Source: Welwitschia mirabilis
Lineage: Eukaryota; Gnetophyta; Gnetopsida; Welwitschiales
DNA: 64,000 nucleotides
Assembly (NCBI GenBank): GCA_051453625.1
Contig: JBOZIK010000001.1
Coordinates: forward strand, 125,264,309 to 125,328,308
Reading direction: 5' to 3'
The position numbers and the translations under genes are program-made. Under the pieces are notes generated by a model. It did not search any database and was not told the DNA's origin. It saw only the letters and a program-made list of their open reading frames with translations. This document shows positions 21,990 to 34,122 of the stretch, piece after piece. The stretch's first letter is position 1. Each line of letters starts with the position of its first letter.

Positions 21990-22790
21990 CTAGATCTAGT
22001 GAATTCTTAGATTTGTGCCTCAATCCAAGATGTCCTTTGCTACCTATCTATTTACATTTTCCTTACTTCATGCATCCCAGAACCCATATGCTCCTGTGCT
22101 ATTCTCACCTATGTGTTGTTCTGCTTACTTGTTCTACACCCATAGAGTACTCATGCCTATCATGTCCTGCCCATAACATCTACTGCGGTCCTCTATCATG
22201 CGTTGCATGCTTTGCTTCTTATCCTAATTTATGTCAACTACTGTCTCCTACATAGCTCATTACTCTTACACTTGGTTATGCTCCTAGTTTTGTGCATAAC
22301 ATTTTTTATTATTTCACTAGCTTTCCTTTTCACCAAAAAACACATTAGTGCAGTGAAAAAATTACTTGTGTGTGAACTTGCAGGTTGTAGGTTTGATTCT
22401 AGATAAAAAAATCTTTTACAATTTGTGCTAGCTTTTCTTTATTTATGTGTAGATGCAGAATTGCTAGCTAACTGCTTAACCATAGCTCCCTTATATACAT
22501 ATGCATTTAGTTGAGCTATTGCTTAATCACTGCATTGCTTTTACAAACATAGGTAGGTTTTCGGTTCTTTTGAGCCATTTTTCAAGGTTTTTTGAGTTTT
22601 TTGAGGATTTTTTCACTTTTTTAAGCCTTAAACTTAGTCTTTTAAGCCATGTTTTGGTGTTTTATTAAGGTTTTTGACATGTTTATGATCACTGTAAACC
22701 ATTAACCTTACTTTTTCTCTCATAAGGATAATTTTGAGATGTGGAGAAAGATCCATTAAGATCCATTTGACTTGATTTTTTCTCACTTAG
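21990..22790. repeat. Repeat R1, copy 1
   Basis: It pairs with about 24900-26052. Shared blocks include GAGCTATTRYTYAAYCAC, a long T-rich stretch with TTTTGAGTTTTYTGRR-like words, TTAACCTTRYTTTTCTC and TGTGGAGWAAGAT ending CTCACTTAG. Two small open frames (22013-22255 and 22203-22406) are not conserved in the second copy and are not called as genes. Confidence 0.65.
22346..22400 (+). repeat. tRNA-related SINE-like promoter, copy 1
   Basis: Box A-like TAGTGCAGTGA (22346-22356) and box B-like GGTTTGATTCT (22390-22400) have the spacing of a tRNA-type RNA polymerase III promoter, and the bases between read like the head of a plant tRNA-derived SINE. A consensus box B would be GGTTCGATTCC, so two C-to-T changes separate them. 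A related pair lies in R1 copy 2. Confidence 0.4.
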
Positions 22791-22814
22791 ACCTATTTTC
22801 CTGATTTGGTATAG

Positions 22815-22924
22815 TTAAGCTATGTGAATCTAGCACAACATCCTAGACTTAGCTTAATCTATTAAAATTATAAAAATAGCTCTAAGTGAGAAAAAACCAA
22901 GTCAAGTAAATCTTACTCCACATC
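22815..22924 (-). repeat. Inverted copy of the R1 end
   Basis: It is the reverse complement of 26009-26122 (second R1 copy), with the 22882-22924 part also complementary to 22738-22790. It therefore makes a fold-back with arms of about 43 and 53 bases around a loop of about 90 bases. Confidence 0.7.
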
Positions 22925-22939
22925 CCTAGACTTGATTTT

Positions 22940-24619
22940 TGTGATTTAGACTTTTGTAGGATACATTGAAATAACATAGATTCTATAGCTAAGATAAATA
23001 CAATTATTGAAGAACCTGATTTCCTTGATAATTCTAAAAATTTTATGTCAAATACAATTTTTAATAACTTTGACTTTATGGATATGAGTGAGTACATACC
23101 TCATGATGAAACATAAATTCTTAACATAGGTACAACTCCTCATGTAATGTATTGGCATGATTATTTTGATAACTTTTTTGAAGCACCAAGTTAGGTTTAC
23201 TTGGTAGATAGAACTCTTATTCTAGTGGAAGGCTATGGTTTGATTATCCTTACCTTAACATCGCACTCCATAGACTCTTTCTTATATTCTACATGTGCCT
23301 TTATTAAGGTTACATCTTCTATTACTTTCCACGCTGGTATAAGAAGATTACTTAATTTCTATAATGAAGTAATTAGTGGATATTTTTGATAAAAATCAAA
23401 AATTGATTATGAAAGGCTACATGGATGAAAAGCTCATTCATCTTCATGGTAATGTTAGAATGTAAGAAATCAATTGCATAATTTCCCAATACATGATCTC
23501 TCCCTTGCTACTGTGGCATACTTGACTAGGACATTCTACTCCTTGCGTGATGAGTATGATGTGTGAGAATGACCATTGGCTTCTTCTATTCATTCTATGA
23601 TATTTTTATTAGTGTGAAGCATGTATTATGAACAAAGATATTTGCTAGTGATTTTTACTAAGTGAGTGGCATGCTGATCAAAATCTCCTGCTTATTGACA
23701 GTGATCTATGTGAATCTATGTAAGTTTCCACTCTTTAAGAATTTTATTATATTATCTCTTTTATTGATAGCTATTCTCGAATTACTTGGGTATATTTCAT
23801 CAAATTCAAATCTCAAATTTTAAATATTTTTAAGAAGTTTAAAACTAAAGTAAAAAAATAAACCAATTACTAAATTAAAAGCTTTCACTTGAATAATGGT
23901 GGTTTATACACATCTACAGAGTTCAAGGATTTTTTAGAAGGAATTCAACATTTGAAGATCTACATTAGGACACCTCAATAAATTAACATTGCTAAGTGAT
24001 TTAACCATATTATTATGGATATGGCCTATTCCATGATATATTTCAGTGGCTATAAGACCTATCTTTGGCATGAGGTGATGAATACAACTCTGCAATATAC
24101 TAAAAAAGAAGTATCTCCAACTAAAAAGTGATAAGGGTAGAAGATAAAGTTAAACCATTTTCATTTTTTTAGTTGCAAGTGCTACATCCATATTCTATGT
24201 AAATATTATGATAAATTTGGAGTACCTGCTTGCATCAACATTTTTGTGGAATATCCAGCTGACTAGAAAAGTTATCGAGTTTATCTTTTGAATAATCATA
24301 AGATCATTATTTCTTGTGACATCATCTTTTTAGGTAATTTGAACAATGACTCTTAGCATGATCCTTCAAAGCTTCATCCTTTCTATAACCCAATAACTAT
24401 CTTAGATGCTTATCTTTCTATTGGTATGACTTCTTTGCAACTTGTAAGAATTAAGCAATTCCATGCTTTAAGCATGCTTAATCATGGTTTCAATAGAAAT
24501 TTACTAAATTCTTTGAATGAAGACATTGGGACTACCTAAATATGGCATCAAATTACTTGATTATAGTTTATTCTCTAAGATTTTCATGATGATGAAAAAG
24601 GAAAAATTGAAACTAAACA
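22940..24619 (+). pseudogene. Copia protease-integrase pseudogene G
   Basis: It is parallel to F (28190-29815). From about 23010 the frame gives NTIFNNFDFMDMSEYIPHDE, then ILNIGTTPHVMYWHDYFDN, the copia protease site (usual WILDTGATxHMT), with Asp changed to Asn. The integrase is best seen late: RTPQQ near 23968, MDMAYSMIYFSGYKTYLWHE (24016-24075), CYIHILC (24181-24200), INIFVEYPAD (24236-24265) and YLLNNHKIIISCDIIF (24280-24330). The end, with FMMMKKEKLKLN, abuts a 100-N gap. Confidence 0.85.
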
Positions 24620-24719
24620 NNNNNNNNNNNNNNNNNNNNNNNNNNNNNNNNNNNNNNNNNNNNNNNNNNNNNNNNNNNNNNNNNNNNNNNNNNNNNNNNN
24701 NNNNNNNNNNNNNNNNNNN
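24620..24719. other. Assembly gap, 100 N
   Basis: The left flank corresponds to the point in F near 29815 where integrase passes to the acidic linker. The right flank starts the second R1-containing unit. The junction of the duplication is therefore hidden here. Confidence 0.95.
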
Positions 24720-26125
24720 GCCACTTGTCTTACTACCAATAATGCCTTTGTAATTCCTATGCTACTAGTGACCTCCTTCCACTAGCCTGCATTTCCTTTT
24801 TTCATCATGATCCTAATTCATTATGTATCATTGTTTCTCTTTATGTTTGCTCATTACCTATACCTATGATGCTAATGCTTCCTGTTTAATGCTCCTTACT
24901 GTTTTGCTACAAATATGCTTACAACCAATAATTTAGTGTCTCTTACCTCTACTATAGCTAGTTATCTTTTATGACACTGTATCCATAGCTCATCATCCCG
25001 TGCTCCTTATGTGATCACTTGATTCCTTGATTGCCATCCATGTTGCCATACCCATAGCTCATCATCCTACACTCCTTGTATGATCACCTAATTGCTTGAT
25101 CAGCTTTCAGAATGATGTCATCTCTCTTAATATCTTGCATGCAATATTATCATCTTTTTATGGCGTTTAACTCCTTTCTCTATAATTACTTACAACAAAT
25201 CCCAGTCTTGTAACTCTGTCGTCAGCTATGATTTCCTGCTTACATATCTTTAAAACATCTTTTCTTTGTTACTACCTATGATCTACTGCTATTACTGCCT
25301 AGTGCCCTACTTCACATGCTCTGCCTTAATGGTTCATCCTTGCATCCATCATGCCTCCACAACTGCTCTCACCTCCATGCACTTTACAGTTGCTTGTGCA
25401 TATGCATTTCTTTTTGTGTGCTTTTCATGCAGTTCTCACATTTCAATGACTCTTCACCTTACTGTCATGCTATTTTACATCCACCACCTACCTAAATGTA
25501 GCCCTATAGTCCACTTTTTTATTTGTGGTTACATCTATTAAAATGTTTTTAATTATTTTCATGCATGTTTTAATCACCAACGAGACATGGATATAGTAGT
25601 GAAGGAGTTTCCTTACAAACTTAGAGGTTATAAATTTGATTCCATCTAGTATCAGAACTAATTTTTTTAAAAAATATTTGCCTACCAAATTTTGCATTAC
25701 ATACACATGTAGTTCTACTGAGCTATTATTCAACCACAGTCCCATTGTACGCCTATGCATTTAGGTAAGCTCTTACTTCATCAGTAGCTTAGTCTTATGC
25801 ACATAAATAGTTTTTATGTTCGTTAGTTATTTTGAGCTATTTTCCATATTTTCTTGAGTTTTCTGGACATTTTTCACATTTGGGAGTTATAAACTCAATT
25901 TGTTTAGCATTCGTTTTGGTAATTTTCAAAGGTTTTTGGGCACTTTTATGATTATTATAAGCCCTTAACCTTGTTTTTCTCTACTTTTCTTTGATCAAAT
26001 TAAGCTTGGAATGTGGAGTAAGATTTACTTGGCTTGAGTTTATCTCACTTAGATTTTTTTTTAAATGATTTAAATATATTAAACTAAGTGTGGGATGTTA
26101 AGCAAGATCTTCTTAGCTTAATTAT
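24720..26125. repeat. Repeat R1, copy 2
   Basis: Corresponds to 21990-22790. It contains a short tandem duplication of about 75 bases (near 24980 and 25048), each with CCATAGCTCATCATCC and TGATCAC. At its end the TGTGGAGTAAGATTTACTTG block (26012-26031) is followed by a related direct copy near 26083-26125. An open frame at 25266-25541 has no support in copy 1. Confidence 0.6.
25592..25643 (+). repeat. tRNA-related SINE-like promoter, copy 2
   Basis: ATAGTAGTGAAGG (box A-like) and AAATTTGATTCC (box B-like) sit at the same place in R1 as the pair at 22346-22400. Less well preserved. Confidence 0.3.
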
Positions 26126-27299
26126 ACCAAGTTAGACTCTATCTCTATGTGTATGAGTTTTGGAATTTTCTTCTTTACTTTTTTCATCCTTAAATTTAAT
26201 TTTTATAGTTAAAGTTTTAAATTGGAGATTACCTTTTACCCCTAAACATATCATGTTTTTTCACTAGTAATAAGTCTTTAGTTAGTGGTAGGTAGAGGAG
26301 TCATATGTAAAAAAAGATCTCAGTCAGGCTACACTGTCCTCTAAGCTTATTATGTAGTTTTTAACTACCTTACCTATGAAGTTTGAGCCATACAAAGAGC
26401 CATGTCTCTCTTAAGTAGAAATATTCTAAACACCCCACTATCTAGATTCTTATGTACATATTAGTAATCAAGGGTATATTGAATAAAGGCCAAAGGCATA
26501 GTATTAGGATCTATTTGAATTTCATCACCAAGTTGATAGGAAGTCAAAAGTGTACTCAATTATAACATTTAATGAGTTATAAATAGGTCACTGACATTAC
26601 ATGGCACTGTCCCTTAAGGAGTTATATAGCTAAGGTGATCCAAAATAGTTAACAACTTGGATGCTCTACTAAGGTAATTCATATGTTATTTTTTTTACTA
26701 CTAGAAGAGAAAAGGGTATTTCCCTTGAAGAGGTATGATTATTAATCAGATTTAAAAGTAAATTCTAAAATTAAAAAAAATCTACACTTGCATTACCTAA
26801 TAATCAAATTAGATCCCTTGCATTAAAATTTATCTCTCTTACATTAAGAACTTTTTAATAAAATACCTTTCTTTATTATCATACTAGGTTTTACTATTTA
26901 TAAGGACTTGTCTTGGTTATTACACATTATGATTTAGATATATCACTTAGATTTTTGGGCTGAATTCCCGTTCATTATGACTATACCAATCGGTTTTAAC
27001 TTCTTTCTATCTCTTTGCTTTTATTGAATTATGACTTGTATATAGCACTTAAACTTATGGATAATAGTAAAAATCACCTTTTTTTTAAACTATATTTCTA
27101 TCTTAATTTTTTTTTTGTTTTCTCCTTTTGATTATAGCAAGTTTTCTTTACATATCAAATATCTCACTTTTAGTAGTAAATGTAAGCAAGATCCCTCTAA
27201 AATTCAAATTTAGCTCATGACTTGTCCAACCTCCTCTCTTTCTTCTCTACATTTATTATGGCTACTATATCAAAAGGTAGATTTTGAATTTTATTAAAT
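26126..27299. other. Unassigned 5' region of F
   Basis: No coding similarity is recognised. It may be leader or a further decayed insertion. G lacks this segment. Confidence 0.4.
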
Positions 27300-28185
27300 A
27301 ATCAAAATTGAAAGGATTGGAATGAATACTTCATATTTATAATTTACATTTATGGATTTGATTGAGATTTTTTTGAATAATAACATGTTTCTCTTTAAAA
27401 TCTAGATGAAGAATATGCATGACAATCCATTGATGGCAAGCTCATAGAGATAATGCAAAAATCAGTGATCACTTCACATAAAAATTTAGTTGATAGAAGT
27501 AACTCTAGTTATACTAACTATTATACTCTATGTGATACATTTTGTGCAAAGAATGATCTATAATAATCAACCTCATTACAAGTATGAATAGCCTTCATTA
27601 TGAGAGTGACAAAACATGTCATCTCATATAGCTTAGATGGTAGATATTAAAAAAAGGGTTTTTAAGATATATATAATGAATAAAGTATGCATTCATTACA
27701 TGAACCTGATTTATTATTGTCTGGAGGATTTATCTCTTCATACTACATTCTATCTCTCCATGGAAGTAAGAAACTATCTAATATGAAATTTAACATACTT
27801 AATAAAGATCTTATTATTGTAAAAGCATAGATTAATTTTAAAGGCTCCTCATCCTTTGATGAAATGTTCAAAGTTTCTCATTCTTAAGGACCTCTTTGTC
27901 AACATAAGTAATCTTCTAGTAACTATTATCTCTTAAAGGCATCTCATTATGATAAGGATAAGACTTTATATAGATAGAAAACTAAGAAGCCTAATCTGAC
28001 TTAGCCCAACAAGAAGAAAGATTAGCATACTACTAATCCAAGTAAAAAAAAAATACAAATATTAGTATTTATTATGTAGAAGAAAATATTATGCCATAGA
28101 ATTCTATTAAATACCTTAAAACAAGATAAAATATATATCAAATATCAATGTAGATACTAAATAATTTAAATTCCTTAATGATGAA
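27300..28185 (+). pseudogene. Copia gag pseudogene F
   Basis: Heavily broken. A stretch near 27630 reads LDGRY-stop, recalling the LDGRNY start of UBN2-type gag, and 27940-28020 gives SHYDKDKTLYR-stop-KTKKPNLT, a possible relic of the knuckle CxxCxxxGHxxxxCW. Position just before the protease supports gag. G lacks most of this region. Confidence 0.45.
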
Positions 28186-28189
28186 AATT

Positions 28190-29860
28190 TTGAGTTAAAT
28201 GCAATTTTTAATAACTCTAACTTTGTGGGTATAAGTGAGTACATACCTCATGATAAGATGTGGATTCTTAACATATATGCCATTCATCATATAACTTATC
28301 AGTGTGATTATTTTAATGACTTTTTTAAAGTACCAAGTCAAGTTTATTTGGTAGAAAGAACTCTAGTTCTATTAGAAGGCTATGATTTAGTTACTCTTTA
28401 CTTAACATCCCTCTCTCCACAGACTCTTTCTAATCTTCTATATGTGCCTCCTTTAAGATTACATCTTTTATCACTTTCCACTCTGCTATGAGAAGATCAC
28501 TTAATTTCTATGATGAAGCACTTAGTGGACATCTATGATTATAATTAATAACTGGTTATGAAAGGATACATGGATGAAAAGCTTATTTAGCTTTATGGTT
28601 ATGTTATAATATGAGAGATCAATTGCATAGTTGTTTAATATGAGACTTCTTTCTTGCTACTATGATGTACTCAACTAGGACATCCTACTTCTCACACCAT
28701 GAATGTAATGTATGAGAATGGCCATTGGATTATTTCATCCATTTCATGGGACCTTCCTCAATGTAAATAATGTACAATAGGTAAAGCAACTAGATAATAA
28801 TTTTCATTAAATAATTAGCATGCTAATCAAAATCTTCTTCTTAGTCATAGCAATCTATGTGAACCTATGTTAGATTCCACTCTTCATAGTTTTTATTATT
28901 TTATCTATTTAATTCATAATTATTTTTAAATTACTTAGGTTTATTTCATCAAGTTCAAATATCACACTTTGAATGTGTTCAAGAAGTTTAAAATCAAAAT
29001 AAAAAAGAAAGACGATTATTACATTAAGAATTTTCACTTAGATTATAGTGGAAATTATACATCTATCAAGAGGAATTCATCATTTGAATAATTTTCCTAG
29101 GATACCTCATTAAATTGGAATTGCTAAGTGATTTAATCAAATAAATATGGATATGAAATGTTTAACAATGTATTTTAGTGGATATAAGACCCATCTTTGG
29201 GATGAAGAAGTAAATACCACTATACATCTTAATAATCACATTGATTGATATACTAAAAAAGGAGTATCTTCAACTAATAAGTAGTATGGGTATAAAAAAG
29301 AGTTATACCACTTTCATGTTTTTTGTTGCAATTGCTACATCCATATTCCACACAAAACTCATAAAAAAATTTGAAACACATGCTTGCATAGAAATATTTA
29401 TGGGATATCCAATTAAATAGAATGGTTATCAAGATTATCTCCTAAATAATTATAAGATCATTATTTTTTGTGATGTTATCTGTTCAAATAGTTGAAATAA
29501 TAATTCTTAGCTTAACCTTTCAAAGCTTTATCCTTCCTATAACCTATCATTTTGAATGCTCAATATCTTATGATTGAGGAGGAAGATGTAGCCACCAATA
29601 TTTTTATAGTTCCTTCTATTAGTATAAATTCTTACAACCTATAAGAATTTAGTAATTTGGTGCTCTAATAATCCTTATTTATGGTTTTAATAGTAACTCA
29701 ATAGGTTCTCTGACTGAAGAAGCTAGGACTACTCATAGATGACATTGAAGTACTTGGTTATAGTCTATTCTATAATATGTTCATAATGATGAAAAGGATA
29801 AAATTGAAACTAGACATGACTCACATACATCTGATGATGATGATAGTGAAGAGATTTATC
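28190..29860 (+). pseudogene. Copia protease-integrase pseudogene F
   Basis: The open frame 28225-28491 reads MGISEYIPHDKMWILNIYAI and continues HHITYQCDYFNDFF, the protease active site (usual WILDTGATxHIT), in which the catalytic Asp has become Asn. SQVYLVERTLVLLEGYDLVT follows. Integrase pieces include RYLIKLELLSDLIK-like RTPQQN relics near 29100, FHVFCCNCYIHIPHKTHKK (about 29308-29365), MGYPIK (29401) and NNYKIIIFCDVICSN (29445-29490). The end has acidic repeats (GATGATGATGATAGTGAAG near 29834), typical of the linker before reverse transcriptase. Confidence 0.85.
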
Positions 29861-29899
29861 TAAATTTTTATAGTGAACCAACCTCATATAAAACTTCTA

Positions 29900-30757
29900 T
29901 TTAACATAATCATTTGATAAAATCCATGCAAGAATAAGAGGATAGTCTTATTGAAAATGGTACTTGGGAGTTGGTAGATCTTCCATTAGGATGCATAACA
30001 TTACTTAACAAATGAGGTTTTTATAATGAATATAATGTAGATAACATCCTTAAGTGACATAAAGCTTGACTTGTTACTATAAACCTATGAAAAAATAAAA
30101 GGACTTAACTATAATGAATTCTTTTCTCTAATAGCAAAATGGACTACTATCATAATATGGATTGCTTTATCAGCACAACATGAATGAAAGCTTTATCAAT
30201 TGGACATAAAGACTAATTTCTCCACAAAGACTTAAAGGAAGAAATCTATGTAATGAAACCAAATGGTTTTGAAGCAAAAGATAAATATGATAAGGTGTGT
30301 AGATTGGTCAAGTTTCTATATGAGATAAAATAAGCATTGAAAGCTAGATACATTAAGCTTGCAAATTATTTGAATTCATTGGATTTAGATTATGTGGTTA
30401 TCAAGATCTAGATGCCACATTATTCATAAAATCTGATGGGCAAAAATCTACATACATAGTGGTAAATGTAGATGACATGTTGATAACCAAAAGTAATGAA
30501 GAAGATGTGAAAAGAACAAAAATCACATTAAGTAAGAAATTTAAGATTTATAATCTCATAGTAGAAAAATTATAATTAGGTGTAAAAATTATTTAACAAA
30601 AAAATGAAATTTTCTTGACATAAAAAAGTACATTAGATATCTAATTTAGAAGTTCAGACTAGAAGACATAAAAGAAGTTGTAATAACTTTAGAAAAAAAT
30701 ACCAAGATATCTACTAACGAAGACTTAAAATTTGCAAATGAAATAGGATATAAAAGA
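29900..30757 (+). pseudogene. Copia reverse transcriptase, 5' part, F
   Basis: RVT_2 motifs: SMQEEEDSLIENGTWELVDL-like (about 29920-29980), DLKEEIYVMKPNGFEAKDKY (30230-30290), VCRLVKFLYEIK-stop-ALKARY (30296-30345), VVNVDDMLITKSNEEDVKRT (30460-30520), where YVDDMLI is the catalytic box, and LSKKFKIYNLI. The frame reaches NEIGYKR at 30737-30757 and is then cut by the LTR of D. The next in-phase codons of the same domain lie at 45950. Confidence 0.9.
30753..30757 (+). repeat. Target-site duplication of D, left (AAAGA)
   Basis: The 5 bases before the 5' LTR of D. The right copy is AAATA at 45945-45949 (4 of 5 match). Confidence 0.7.
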
Positions 30758-31477
30758 TGTCACGTCCAAGTTTTCAAAGATCCAAAGATTTAGCCCAAAT
30801 AGTTAAAGAAAAACTAAATAAAAATAATTTTTAGCTAGTGGGATCTACTAGGATGACTTAATTGCTAAATCCTTATTTATCCTCTATTGATTAGCATATT
30901 ATTATTATTGAAGTTAATTATTTACTTTATTAGTTAAAACTTATTATGTTACAATTCTTATTTTGAAATATTTCTTTTTTTGTAATAGCCATAACTAATA
31001 ATATTATTTTTGTATTAACTCCTTAGTTATTTAATTTTTATCTTTTAGTGATTAAATTAGTGGTTATATTTTTTTTATGTAATTATTGCATTTAATACAT
31101 CATGATTAGTATATTTTCTTATTTTATTATTTCCATGCATGCAAAATATTTTTGTAATGACTGTAATTATTAGGATGAATTATGATGGCTTATTTTAATA
31201 TTTTATTCAAAGTAGTACATGCTAAAGTAACACCCATAATTATGATGTTCCATTTTCTTTATTAGTGGTTAACATGTATTTATTATGGGAAAAATATTTA
31301 GATGTATATTTTTTTTGAAATTATTTACTAAATGTCTCATCTTAATTCCTTATTATAATAATTGCAAGTAATGAAATCTTAAGCACTTATTATTCTTATG
31401 ATGAAGATGCACCCAGTGGACAGGCAAGTAATGATTAGGGGTTATAAAATTTTTACCATCTTCATTTCAAGATAGTG

Positions 31478-31531
31478 TCTCATCATATCCTCCTATCTCA
31501 TCATAGCCTCCTATCTCATCATATCCTCATG
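31478..31531 (+). repeat. 18-bp tandem repeat x 3 in the 5' LTR of D
   Basis: Units TCTCATCATATCCTCCTA, TCTCATCATAGCCTCCTA and TCTCATCATATCCTCATG. The 3' LTR has only one clear and one poor unit (44545-44580). They lie about 25 bases upstream of the TATA box, where LTR enhancers are often found. Confidence 0.85.
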
Positions 31532-31556
31532 TCTTTTCATATCCCACATCCTCTTA

Positions 31557-31567
31557 CTATAAATAAG
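31557..31567 (+). promoter_or_regulatory. TATA box of the D LTR
   Basis: CTATAAATAAG; the 3' LTR has GATATAAATAG at 44587-44597, at the matching offset. Confidence 0.65.
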
Positions 31568-32915
31568 ACTTTCTTCTCCTCTTATTTGCATATTTTTGAT
31601 AAATTCTCTGTTATTAAATCTTAATAATTTTAAAACTTGAAGCTTGGAAAGCATTAGAGTCTTGGAAATCTTAAAGTCTTTAAAAGTTTACAAGTCTTAC
31701 ATCTAATTTCAAGTATGATCTTAATTAATACTTACATCTTTGTATGGTTTTAGATTTCTTTATTTATTCTTGTATGATCCTTAGGGTTATATTTATTTCT
31801 TGTATGATCTTATTCAATTCTTGTATCTTTGTATGGTGTTATTTTATTCTTAAATCTTGTATGGTTTTTTCATTTTTGTATCTTCACATAGTCTTATTTA
31901 ATTCTTGCATTTCCTTTGTGTATATTTTTATACTTAGTATTGTAAATTTTATACAATCCTAGTATTTCTTATATTAACTTATTATTAACTATTTTGACTG
32001 AGACTTGTATGTAGCCCCTTTAAATCCATATTAAGATTATCTCATAATTGACCATTGATATCTATTATAATATGCTAAATTATGGAATTTAGACTAGTTA
32101 GAATAACCAATTATTCAAACCTCAGAGAGTGATACTCTCTATTTTGATTCCCAAGGTATTAAGACCAAACCTCCAAAGCAACAGGAAAAATTATGCACAA
32201 ATATTATTAATTTTATCCCTTTTGGTTGTATGCAACTATATTATTGGAAATTATTATGAAATAATAGTAAAGAAGATAATATAAAAATGAGGTCTTGGTT
32301 ACTTCTTGGATTATTTTGATAGTATATTCTTGGATTATTTTGACTATACATTTTTGAATATTCTTGTAATTCCTTACCTTATGCTTGGGAATCCTATACC
32401 TACCTATTCGTTACCATGGATCATATTGGAAACTCTGAAGGTTATAGCTCTTACACCATACTTATATGTGTAAGAACCAATGCAAAGGATGATGCTAAAA
32501 AGAGTTAATGGTTTCATACAACTGGGTGTAATCTACATGTTTTCATATTTTATTGCATAAATAATAATTATAGGACCATGTGTGTCCTATTTACTTATGC
32601 ATATTTGTTGATAGTTTATCTCATTATCTTACTTAAGCTTGTATTTGACAATAAAAGATGTTTTATAAGTTACTTATATAATATGTTTACTTATCTTATG
32701 AAAATATTATGAATGTTAAGAAATCCTCTTTCCCTTGATATAAGATTATTTGAAGAATATAATTATAAATATGTCTTATTGTTTTACTAGTAGTGATCCA
32801 ATCTTGAGTTATGAGTCATTAATTTCATAACATCTATAGTGAACATAGTTTATTATGGTTTCTAGAAAATCATTTTGAATGTAGATTTTGAATGAAAATT
32901 TAAATCATTATATTT

Positions 32916-32931
32916 CAGTATTAAATCTTAG
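32916..32931 (+). promoter_or_regulatory. Primer-binding site of D (Met tRNA)
   Basis: AGTATTAAATCTTAG, four bases after the LTR end, matches GGTATCAGAGCTTAG at 11 of 15 positions; three of the four differences are transitions. Confidence 0.75.
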
Positions 32932-34122
32932 CTTTCAATTTCACTGGGCATAACCATTATTAAGCTATTATTAATGGCTAAGTTATGGTGTTAGTTAAAC
33001 AAAATAACTAAAAGCTTTTGTAACAATCTAGGTTGTAAAGATGCATTCTAGAAAATACCCAATGCCTCCTTATAATAATGCTAAATTAGTTGTATTAACT
33101 ATTAATAACAAAATATATGAATTACATGAAAGAAGCTGAATTTTAAGGAATTCGCTCTTTAGGATGAACCATTCATGGATGAGAGCACTTCTAGAAACAA
33201 TGATGCAAAGTGATAACTAAGAACATAATAAATATTGTGAATAAATAGTTTAAAAATTTATGAAATATAACCTTCCTATTGAGAAATGGAAAGGAAAAAC
33301 TAGAATGGAGGAATCGGAGTTTCTAATAGAATTCATAGAGAATGGGTTTTAATGGTAATCTATACGAATGATTTCTAGTAAAATATATATTGTGGATACA
33401 TGAAAGGCAAATAGTAGTATAAAGGAAATCTTAGAGTTAAAAATAAAATCTTCATCTATGGTAGTAGAAGTACATAGGCCAATATTTTATCTAGTGAAAA
33501 TGAATTAGCATAGAGGATGAGAAGTCATAAAACTTTACATTAGTGTTAAAAAATGAGTTAGGGGTTCTCACCCATGGAGAACACACTCTAGTAGGTGGAG
33601 CTTACAAAAGAATAAGAATTTTAAAATTGTTCAATTACATTTTAGAAATGTAAATACTGAATCCACATCTAATAAAAACTAAAGAAAGATGTGTAACCAG
33701 GAGAATCAATTCAAAAACATAAATGAGTTTCCAATAATGGCATAAGGTACAAGAATATGAATCTTGTGCAACCATCCATGTATTCATGCCAAATTCCCTT
33801 TGAAAGTATTTTTTATGCCATTATTTCTTTCAAATTATTTGTTGCTACTCTAAGACTTGCATCTTCCCCATTCTAAAAGCTTCTTTAATTTGAACTGCAT
33901 TACTTTTCTTTACTTATTTTAATAAATGAAAAGCAAAAACAAATGACTCTTCTCCTACTCCAAATTTGCAAATATGTTTTTTGTTATTTGAATATGCATT
34001 TATTTTGTAAGAATTTCAAAGAAAAATCAAGGGATATTGTAAGATTTGAAAGACAAAAAAAATATAAAAATGTTTTTTAGAATATACCTTTACCAAAGGA
34101 ATCATATGATCTGTTGTTTGCA
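32932..34122 (+). pseudogene. Putative gag remnant of D
   Basis: Near 33070 a frame reads MPPYNNAKLVVL, then IYELHERS and further pieces interrupted by stops (MNHSWMRALLETMMQSD; KFMKYNLPIEKWKGKTRMEE). A start like MPPRR is common in plant gypsy gag, but no capsid or knuckle motif can be shown. The position after the primer-binding site is the main support. Confidence 0.35.

Larger units (their letters stand above)
30758..32912 (+). repeat. 5' LTR of D
   Basis: It pairs with 43843-45944 over its length (for example CTAGTGGGAYCTACTA near the start and GTAGTGATCCAATCTTGAGT near the end). It has three 18-bp units in front of the TATA box. Confidence 0.9.

Noticed and set aside
22346-22400. A functional tRNA gene
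   Set aside because: Only the promoter-like boxes fit; no cloverleaf with paired acceptor stem is visible.
25266-25541. Open frame of 91 codons, Cys- and His-rich
   Set aside because: It is in repeat R1 and is not kept in the other R1 copy.
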